In this document: piece by piece, positions 31,570 to 38,743 of the stretch
Layout: the number at the start of each line of letters is the position of its first letter
Numbering within the stretch: the stretch's first letter is position 1
IMG/VR virus record: IMGVR_UViG_3300032462_000026
Location: 1-38,743 of that record
Length of the DNA: 38,743 nt
Origin: a virus
Strand: one strand, 5' to 3'
Translations under genes and position numbers: made by a program
The notes under the pieces: generated by a model
Told to the model about the DNA's origin: nothing
Databases searched by the model: none
What the model saw: the letters and a program-made list of their open reading frames with translations, nothing else

Positions 31570-32267
31570 ACCTTCTTTTCCCATAAATTATCGCGGTAAT
31601 AACTTCTTTCCGACGATCGGCGATCTCTTGTCTTGTTGAGTTTTTGCAAATCTTTTCCTGTCAACGAATCAATTAGTGGAGCCTTTTTGTAATCTCTTTT
31701 AAACGGAATTGCCTGCATAAGAGGATACCCCCTCTCAAGTTTCATCGGTCCATCTGTTACTTTGAGGAAACCAGGGAAGTTAACGAACTCGAAGTATTTA
31801 TCTGTCTCGACAATACCAGTCATCAGATCGAGTTTTCCGTCTGGGCGGTTGAACGGCATTGTGAATATTGTCGACCAGCCAGGAGGAGTTTGGATCAACC
31901 AATGGTTGAGAAATTTGAGGGGAACAGAGGGAACTTTTGGATGACCAGCTATTTGCTTCAGATTATGTGACTCGCACATATTCATGACAAAATCACTCTC
32001 CCAACAAACGCGTTCTCCGTTGTTAGAAACAAGAAAATGTATATCGGCAGCGAGAGGAATAATCCACCCAACCGACATGGCGTCGAGGAATGGCGGGCAG
32101 CGTTTAATTGTTGACGCCGGCGTTATTTTTCCTTCTTCTTGAAAAGTAGGATCGAGCCGTTTAAACCAATCAGGGATCAACCGTTTCGCTGGATACGGCT
32201 CTGGTATAACATCCTTACAACGCGGGTCACAAAGAAATTTAATTTCATCACTTCCATTCCAAAACAT
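31566..32267 (-). CDS. DUF6065-like conserved phage protein
   Basis: This 233-residue protein has aromatic and Pro-rich blocks: DVIPEPYPAKRLIPDWFKRL, a CPPFLDAMSVGWIIPLAADI stretch, HWLIQTPPGWSTIFTMPFNRPDG and RGYPLMQAIPFKRDY. This is the pattern of DUF6065 proteins found near tail genes in T4-like marine phages, often beside 2OG dioxygenases. Function is unknown. It is translated with an AAGGAGA site that includes the Gly-rich gene stop region, and it couples to the dioxygenase. Confidence 0.75.
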   Translation of the reverse strand: MFWNGSDEIKFLCDPRCKDVIPEPYPAKRLIPDWFKRLDPTFQEEGKITPASTIKRCPPFLDAMSVGWIIPLAADIHFLVSNNGERVCWESDFVMNMCESHNLKQIAGHPKVPSVPLKFLNHWLIQTPPGWSTIFTMPFNRPDGKLDLMTGIVETDKYFEFVNFPGFLKVTDGPMKLERGYPLMQAIPFKRDYKKAPLIDSLTGKDLQKLNKTRDRRSSERSYYRDNLWEKKV

Positions 32268-32277
32268 AATGTTCTCC

Positions 32278-33351
<1,074 letters not shown>

Positions 33352-33355
33352 TACC

Positions 33356-33679
33356 TTACCCTATTTTAGGGGTTTTGGCAAGAAAATCTTTTGGTAGCTC
33401 ATTAATTGCTGTAGCCCAACTTCTCTTAGCATATATCTCTTCACCGTCTGGTGAAATCCAATACACCTTATCAAAAATGATTATAGGAAACCCGGCGAAA
33501 GTTTTTTCGGGGAACCACGTGTTAAGTGCATCAAGACAAGATTGTTCGTCATCCAACGTTGGGTATGACATGTTAGCATATTTGATTCTAAATTGGTCAA
33601 GAAAAATACGCAAGTCAGCAGACTCTAAATTATATGTCGTGTACAGCTGAATGTTGTTATATTTGATTGGGGTTGCCAT
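33356..33679 (-). CDS. Small fibre-associated hypothetical protein
   Basis: This 107-residue protein begins MATPIKYNNIQLYTTYNLESADL and contains MSYPTLDDEQSCLDALNTWFPEKTFAGFPIIIFDKVYWIS. I do not recognise a domain. The ATG at 33679 has a strong GGAGAG site; the longer frame would overlap the 1194-residue fibre gene. It lies between two fibre genes and may encode a small fibre or assembly protein. Confidence 0.65.
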   Translation of the reverse strand: MATPIKYNNIQLYTTYNLESADLRIFLDQFRIKYANMSYPTLDDEQSCLDALNTWFPEKTFAGFPIIIFDKVYWISPDGEEIYAKRSWATAINELPKDFLAKTPKIG

Positions 33680-33689
33680 ATTCTCTCCG

Positions 33690-36600
33690 TTATGCTTCAA
33701 TGAACGACATTGAAACGAACCAGTTCGCGACACCATCGTATTTAGTAGCAACAAAAATTGTTGTTTTATTAGCCCCAGTAGCAGCTACTGGCTGCGTTGC
33801 GCTGTTATTAAACTTCAACGTTTCTCCACCAGGAGCAGCGAGAGTTACTGTGTATCCACCAGTGCCATTCTGTGTAAAAATCATCACAATCGTCTTAACA
33901 GAATCTGTTTGGCCGGGCATACTTGCTGGTAAGGTTATTGTGCAATTATTATCGACCGTGTACCGGGTTACGTTACGTGATGATGAAACAGTAAGGCCTG
34001 TGTCTGTAGCTGTAAATGCTGCAGCGTCTTCAACGAAGTTTTGAATTTTTGTTGCGTTGAACGTGACGGCCGTAGAATTTGCTGCGAGTCCGTTACCGAC
34101 GGATAGAGTTGAGCTCGTGACAACACTGTTAACCGTACTGTTGCCGACTTTAACTTGTGACGTTGAAAGATTGACGTTAGCGCCGACATTTATTGCAACA
34201 GACGCATTTGCGGTACCGGTTATTGTTGCGCCGGCAGTAGGTGACAACAATCCAGCAACACTTAACGTGTTTGAAAGTGTTGCTGCTCCCGTAACAAACA
34301 GCGTGTTCGAAAGTGTTGTTGCTCCAAGAACTGCTAGTGTTCCATCAGTATCAATCAATCCCGAAGTGATTGCAGTATTGACTGTTGAGTTGCCAACGGT
34401 AATTCTTGATGTTGAAAGATTGACGTTTGCGCCGACATTGATAGCAACCGAAGCGTTTGATGTTCCTGTTACCGTCACACCAGCTGTAGGCGATAACAAT
34501 CCGGCGACGCTCATTGTATTCGAGAATGTGGCTGCACCGATCCCTGTGGTTGTTGTCTCAGCTCGAATTGATCCATTAACAACGAGGGAAGATTGGGTGA
34601 GAACGGCATTTACGGTGCTGTTACCAACTCTAACCGCAGTTGTATTAGCTGATACATTAGCTCCAACGTTATATGCTGATGTTACGTTAGCAACAGCTGG
34701 TAGTCGCAAAGTATTGAGTGTTCCTGATGAGATATTATCAGCGTTTGAAGCATAGGTGTTTGTATATGATACGCTGTTTGAATATGCGGCCGCAGCGTTA
34801 CCTGAATAATTGATTGCGTTTGCGTAAGCGAGAGCAGCGTTACCAGAATAAGTGATTGCGTTTGAGTAAGCTGTTGAAACATCATTATTCGTCGCGATGT
34901 TCAAATATGTAGAACCATCGGTCGTTAGCGTCCACTTGTCTGTAGACTCGTTCCAAATCATAAACACGTTTGCACTAGATCCACGAGCAATTTCGAGGCC
35001 GGCGTTTTCTGAAGGGGCCCCTGACGCGTCGCTGTTCAATGTTATGATTGAATCACCGATCTCAACAATATTTGTGTTGACATATGTTGCGGTCCCAGAA
35101 ACCGTCAAGTTGCCAGCAATTGTGACGTTATTACTAAATGTGGCTATACCAGCAACGTTGACTGTATTGGAAAATGTTGCTGCACGAAGAACATCGAGAG
35201 TCCCATCAGTATCAATAGACGTTGAAGTAATTGATGTATTAATTGTTGAATTACCGACTGTAACTTTTGATGTCGATAGGTTTATATTTGCACCAACGTT
35301 AACTGCGACCGACGCGTTAGCGGTTCCAGTGATTGTTGCACCACTGGATCCAGTAATTAACCCTGTTACATCTAACGTGTTCGAAAGCGTAGCTGCTCCT
35401 GTAACAAACACTGTGTTCGAAAGTGTCGTAACACCTGTCACACCAATAGTATTTGAAAGTACAGCTGCACCTGTTACATTTAACCCAGCTGAAGCAACTA
35501 CGTTAGCAACAAATATTTTTGACCAAACAAGTGCTGTGTTACCAAGGGAATATGTTACGTTTGCACTTGGAACAAAATCACCTGTAGAAGTTCCTGTGTA
35601 AATCAAGTTTCCGGTTACTGTTAGATCACCACCAATTTTCACGTTGTTGATGACGTTTGCAAATGCAATATTTGCACCACCAGAAAGTGTCACAAGACCG
35701 GTCACACTCAACGTATTTGAGAGTATAGCAGCGCCGGTCACGTTAATTGTATTTGACAGTATAACTGCACCAAGAGCATCCAGCGTTCCATCCGTATCAA
35801 TAGATGCACTTGTAATTACAGTGTTGACTGTGCTGTTGCCGACTTTAACTTGTGATGTTGAAAGATTAACGTTAGCGCCGACATTCATAGCTGAAGTTGC
35901 GTTAACATATCCTGTAAATGATGCACTGTTTGATGATGTAACTAGCCCTGTTATACCAACCGTATTTGAGAGTGTTGCTGCCCCAGCAACGTTAACCGTG
36001 TTCGAAAGTGTTGTTGCTCCAAGAACTGCTAGCGTTCCATCAGTATCAATAGAAGTTGAAGTAATTGCTGTATTAATCGTGCTGTTGCCAATCTTAACTT
36101 GTGTTGTCGATAGATTGACGTTCGCACCCACGTTAACACCAACGGAAGCATTAGCAGTTCCAGTTATTGAAGCACCACCGGTCCCTGTAATAAGCCCCGC
36201 AACTGTTACTGTATTTGAAAACGTTGACACACCTACTGCATTTACAGAGTTTGAAAATGTTGCTGCGCCTGTCGCGATAATTGTATTTGAAAGTGTTACG
36301 GCCCGAAGAACACCTAGTGTTCCGGCAGTGTCAATTGCTGAGCTGGTTATAACTGTATTTACTGTGCTATTCCCAACACTAATTGCTGTTGATTCGATGA
36401 CAACGTTCGCCCCAATTGTGATCGTAGAATTAGATAGCGTTGTGTTGACTGTGCTATTACCTACTTTGATTTGCGTCGTTGTTAGGTTTACATTCGCACC
36501 AACATTCACCGCACCGGAAACATTAGCTGTTCCAGTAATCGTCGCTCCACCAAGGGCAGTTAATAATCCTGTTACACTAGCAGTATTAAGAAATTGAGCA

Positions 36601-37274
36601 TTCCCTGCAGCAACAATTGTGTTCGAAAATGTTGCTGCACCCAACGCGGCGACTGTTCCAGCAGTTTCGAAACTGCTTGAGGTAACTGTTGAATTGACCG
36701 TTGAGTTGCCAACAGTAATTGTGCTTGGTGTTAAAACGACGTTCGCCCCTACTGTTACACCACTTTTTAGTGTAGCGGTGTTTGAAGCAACATCTGTAGA
36801 AGTGATTACACTATTAACAGTCGAATTACCAACTTTGATTTGTGTCGTCGTTAGGTTTACATTTGCGCCAACATTTACAGCTGTCGAGACGTTAGATGTC
36901 CCCGTAACAGTTGACCCACCAAGACCCGTAACTAGACCCGTAACGCTTAATGTGTTTGAAAGAGTAGTGCTGCCAGTAACAGCAAGAGTATTCGAGAAAG
37001 TAGCATTGCCAGTATTAACAAACGTGTTCGCAAAAGTGACTGTACTATTAACACCCAACGCCCCAGCAATATTCGCCGCTCCACCAATACCTACTGTCGA
37101 GAGAAGATTGGCTGCCCCGGTAACAGAAAGGGTGTTTGAGAGCACTACGTTGCCGGTCAACGCAGTCCCACCAGCAATATTCAGACTCTCAACAACATCG
37201 AGGTTACCTGTTGCAACGTTCACTCCATTAAGAGCGAGTAAACCATGTTCTACTTTAAATGCTAGATTTGCCAT
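33690..37274 (-). CDS. Long repeat tail-fibre protein
   Basis: This 1194-residue protein is built from Thr/Asn/Ser/Val-rich repeats. About ten modules contain VNVGANVNL(T/S)T(T/S)Q(I/V)KVGNSTVN and alternate with TLSNTLSVTGAATLSNT segments, the style of marine T4-like fibre shafts. Near residue 740 a block with EIGDSIITLNSD, GLEIARGSSANVFMIWNESTDKWTLTTDGST is a widespread phage fibre element. The C-terminal ~90 residues (ITLPASMPGQTDSVKTI, LKFNNSATQ) look like a globular tip or trimerisation domain. It probably binds the host surface. The long plus-strand frames here are shadows of the repeats. Confidence 0.88.
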   Translation of the reverse strand: MANLAFKVEHGLLALNGVNVATGNLDVVESLNIAGGTALTGNVVLSNTLSVTGAANLLSTVGIGGAANIAGALGVNSTVTFANTFVNTGNATFSNTLAVTGSTTLSNTLSVTGLVTGLGGSTVTGTSNVSTAVNVGANVNLTTTQIKVGNSTVNSVITSTDVASNTATLKSGVTVGANVVLTPSTITVGNSTVNSTVTSSSFETAGTVAALGAATFSNTIVAAGNAQFLNTASVTGLLTALGGATITGTANVSGAVNVGANVNLTTTQIKVGNSTVNTTLSNSTITIGANVVIESTAISVGNSTVNTVITSSAIDTAGTLGVLRAVTLSNTIIATGAATFSNSVNAVGVSTFSNTVTVAGLITGTGGASITGTANASVGVNVGANVNLSTTQVKIGNSTINTAITSTSIDTDGTLAVLGATTLSNTVNVAGAATLSNTVGITGLVTSSNSASFTGYVNATSAMNVGANVNLSTSQVKVGNSTVNTVITSASIDTDGTLDALGAVILSNTINVTGAAILSNTLSVTGLVTLSGGANIAFANVINNVKIGGDLTVTGNLIYTGTSTGDFVPSANVTYSLGNTALVWSKIFVANVVASAGLNVTGAAVLSNTIGVTGVTTLSNTVFVTGAATLSNTLDVTGLITGSSGATITGTANASVAVNVGANINLSTSKVTVGNSTINTSITSTSIDTDGTLDVLRAATFSNTVNVAGIATFSNNVTIAGNLTVSGTATYVNTNIVEIGDSIITLNSDASGAPSENAGLEIARGSSANVFMIWNESTDKWTLTTDGSTYLNIATNNDVSTAYSNAITYSGNAALAYANAINYSGNAAAAYSNSVSYTNTYASNADNISSGTLNTLRLPAVANVTSAYNVGANVSANTTAVRVGNSTVNAVLTQSSLVVNGSIRAETTTTGIGAATFSNTMSVAGLLSPTAGVTVTGTSNASVAINVGANVNLSTSRITVGNSTVNTAITSGLIDTDGTLAVLGATTLSNTLFVTGAATLSNTLSVAGLLSPTAGATITGTANASVAINVGANVNLSTSQVKVGNSTVNSVVTSSTLSVGNGLAANSTAVTFNATKIQNFVEDAAAFTATDTGLTVSSSRNVTRYTVDNNCTITLPASMPGQTDSVKTIVMIFTQNGTGGYTVTLAAPGGETLKFNNSATQPVAATGANKTTIFVATKYDGVANWFVSMSFIEA
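34120..36890. repeat. Degenerate coding repeats of the fibre gene
   Basis: About ten imperfect copies of a segment encoding 'VNVGANVNL...VGNSTVN', spaced roughly 80-130 codons apart. They are diverged at DNA level rather than identical. They could recombine with one another and change fibre length. Confidence 0.75.
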
Positions 37275-37280
37275 TGTTTT

Positions 37281-38072
37281 TTACTTTATTAGGTTAGCAA
37301 CAATTTTTACTGATGAGTTGTTTTGTGTCTGTGCAAAACTGACAATCACGTTCGACGCGTCAGTTGAAACAGAATAAACGCCCAAGTTTGCTCCTGCTGG
37401 TGCCACGATGGTTGCATAAACGGTTAACTGTGCAGTATTTGTGGTAGTGTCCTGCGCCACAACGAGTTCGTTGATCTGCGTGTTTGTACCAAGCTGGGAC
37501 TGTGCAGTAATCTTTCCTGAAGAGTATGTAGCTTTAGGAAACGTAAAAACGGGAAGTGGTGTCAAGCCCGTCCCAAGATTCGCGTTTGCGGAAACAATGT
37601 GGGTGTGGTTGGTATTAAAAATAACATTCGAACCGATGTTCACATTATTTAACGTTATTGTGTTTGATGTGACAACTACAGTATTCGACCCAATATTTAA
37701 TGTATTACCATTCAACGTGCTGTTGACGGCATTGCAAAAAAGATTCGCGGCCGAAATACTAGTGTTTGTTTGTAGTCGAACAAAAACTGCTGTTGAATTG
37801 ACAGTGAGGTTTCCAGACACAGCAACATCAGAAATAATATTAAGCGTTGCGAGTGTTTGGACATTGCCACCACGAAGAGCTGAATCAACAACAACGTTGT
37901 TTGATCCGAGAATACCAATAACAAACGCGTTACCGGTAACGAGAGAACCATTCGCCTCAGAGTTAGCAGTTAGTATTTCGTTTGTTAGGGCATCCAAAAG
38001 TTTGTTTGTTTGTGTTACCCAACCCCCGAAGGTATCGGTTGCAATATCGACGTTTGCTACTGGTTTGGCCAT
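37281..38072 (-). CDS. Fibre-type virion structural protein
   Basis: This 263-residue protein has an N-terminal segment (NVDIATDTFGGWVTQTNKLLDALTNEILTAN) common to marine phage fibre proteins. It is followed by Asn/Thr/Val repeats (VTSNTITLNNVNIGSNVIFNTN) and a NTNHTHIVSAN motif. It resembles the long fibre gene next to it and may form a proximal fibre part. It starts inside the end of the 71-residue protein gene. Confidence 0.8.
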   Translation of the reverse strand: MAKPVANVDIATDTFGGWVTQTNKLLDALTNEILTANSEANGSLVTGNAFVIGILGSNNVVVDSALRGGNVQTLATLNIISDVAVSGNLTVNSTAVFVRLQTNTSISAANLFCNAVNSTLNGNTLNIGSNTVVVTSNTITLNNVNIGSNVIFNTNHTHIVSANANLGTGLTPLPVFTFPKATYSSGKITAQSQLGTNTQINELVVAQDTTTNTAQLTVYATIVAPAGANLGVYSVSTDASNVIVSFAQTQNNSSVKIVANLIK

Positions 38073-38272
38073 TTTTTATCCTGTAATTCTTGAACTTTTT
38101 TTGTTAAAACGGCAACTTGCTGTTGCAAATCTCTCACCAAATCAGCAAGTTGCATTAATTTTTGCCGCTCTTCGCGGCGTTGCTTATAAGTTTTATACGC
38201 GTCTCTATCATTATTTATGACCGCATTTGTTGCGGGATCACGCTCAAAACCAGGAGCTATCGGTGTTTTCAT
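38057..38272 (-). CDS. Small coiled-coil phage protein
   Basis: This 71-residue protein opens MKTPIAPGFERDPATNAVINND, a start I recall from many marine T4-like phages. It continues with a coiled coil (MQLADLVRDLQQQVAVLTKKVQEL). The function is unknown; it may be a small tail or fibre chaperone or virion protein. It ends in TAG, and its end overlaps the next gene start. Confidence 0.75.
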   Translation of the reverse strand: MKTPIAPGFERDPATNAVINNDRDAYKTYKQRREERQKLMQLADLVRDLQQQVAVLTKKVQELQDKKWPNQ

Positions 38273-38274
38273 GT

Positions 38275-38743
38275 TTATGCTGATACCGCGATTGCCCTCA
38301 CGTCTTTAATCAAAGGAACACTGAACGTGTATGGCGAAAGAAGAACAACCTTCAACGCAAATTGTTTATACGTGTCGACAGGAGCGAGACCGTTTGTGTA
38401 ATACCGAGCAATATTGCTGTTTTGTGGATTAATAAAAGCAGAAAATTTGTTAGCGTCAGAGACCTTTTCAATTTGCAACCCGTTCGAATTAAACGAGGTA
38501 TTGCTTACTGTATCCGCGACTGTAATCGATATTGAATTTGCAGCTGTCACAAGTGACACGAAGAAATTGTTCGGTGAACCTTCCTGGTACACGCGAATTA
38601 ACGTGCTATTAACTGTAACGTTCGACGAAATATCTGCAGACGTGCGTATCACGTTGTTTGGTGTTACCATACCACCTGCTGCAGCAAGAAGCGTTCCGTC
38701 AGTGTAATAATTAGGAATCTGATATTCGCGCTCAACGACGTCA
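38275..38743 (-). CDS. C-terminal part of a large virion structural protein (DUF4815-like, partial)
   Basis: The frame is open to the window edge, so the 5' part is missing; the ATG at 38670 is probably internal. About 155 residues are visible. The end YYTNGLAPVDTYKQFALKVVLLSPYTFSVPLIKDVRAIAVSA resembles the 'fk.falKivl.s.....P.i.DlRaial' ending of DUF4815-type structural proteins in T4-like marine phages. The sequence before it (SNVTVNSTLIRVYQEGSPNNFFVSLVTAAN) is beta-rich. It may be a baseplate or fibre component. Confidence 0.65.
   Translation of the reverse strand, partial: DVVEREYQIPNYYTDGTLLAAAGGMVTPNNVIRTSADISSNVTVNSTLIRVYQEGSPNNFFVSLVTAANSISITVADTVSNTSFNSNGLQIEKVSDANKFSAFINPQNSNIARYYTNGLAPVDTYKQFALKVVLLSPYTFSVPLIKDVRAIAVSA

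Noticed and set aside
31793-31810. Late-like box (GATAAATA) within the DUF6065-like gene
   Set aside because: It is inside coding sequence, one base off consensus, with no gene start at the usual distance.
34057-37377. Several long plus-strand open frames opposite the fibre gene
   Set aside because: They mirror the Val/Thr/Asn codon pattern of the repeat fibre on the minus strand, have no ribosome sites and no recognisable protein.

Overview
The window is a segment of a T4-like myovirus genome. The classic T4 core order is intact on the minus strand, reading from high to low coordinates: neck 13-14-15, small and large terminase 16-17, sheath 18, tube 19, portal 20, core 67, protease 21, scaffold 22, major capsid 23, then uvsY, uvsW, late sigma 55, and recombination nuclease subunits 47-46. 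The structural style matches marine or freshwater T4-like phages more than coliphage T4: a GXY collagen-like protein, long 'VGNSTVN' repeat fibres, a 2OG oxygenase and a DUF6065-like protein. Two carried proteins have cleavable signal peptides and belong to the periplasmic TctC family, so the host is very likely a Gram-negative bacterium. I cannot name it from sequence alone.

Layout. 1-3241: a translationally coupled accessory operon with a QueD-like protein (cut by the window edge), a 26-codon micro-ORF, a DUF7352-like protein, a phosphoribosyltransferase, a conserved hypothetical, a QueE-like radical SAM enzyme, peptide deformylase and a small zinc-binding protein. 3238-8930: the 46/47/55/hypothetical/uvsW/uvsY replication-recombination block. 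It has two textbook sigma70-type promoters, TTGACC-N17-TATAAT before uvsY and TTGACT-N17-TATAAT before 55. 8991-17595: head and tube genes, including a second gp19-like protein, a large unrecognised protein in the gp68 position and a collagen-like gene next to the portal. 17690-18475: a plus-strand GIY-YIG/NUMOD3 homing endonuclease between genes 19 and 18. 18488-25559: sheath, terminase and neck genes. 25603-30539: a divergent accessory cassette with two TctC-like solute-binding proteins and three PP-loop ATPases. 30521-38743: tail-fibre and accessory genes, ending in the C-terminus of a large structural protein cut by the window edge.

Regulation is readable. Seven exact copies of the T4 late box TATAAATA lie upstream of structural genes (six on the minus strand) and of the homing endonuclease (plus strand). 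The gp55 sigma factor that should recognise them is encoded in the window. The recombination genes have host-type promoters instead. A strong UUCG-loop terminator follows gene 23, and a terminator-like hairpin follows gene 18 inside the 3' end of the endonuclease gene.

The part I consider most novel is the 25.6-30.5 kb cassette. Two arms diverge from a 41-50 bp centre. Each arm pairs a periplasmic TctC-like protein with a PP-loop ATPase, and the two larger PP-loop proteins are visible paralogs in opposite orientation. I do not know its function. It could be a transport or small-molecule activation module that alters host metabolism. Other notable points are a portal amber codon followed by a 40-codon in-frame extension, a collagen-like gene that appears frameshifted next to a 72-bp tandem duplication, and a QueE with about 36 residues between its second and third cluster cysteines. 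No tRNA, rRNA or CRISPR was seen, and no stretch over 300 bases lacks a gene.
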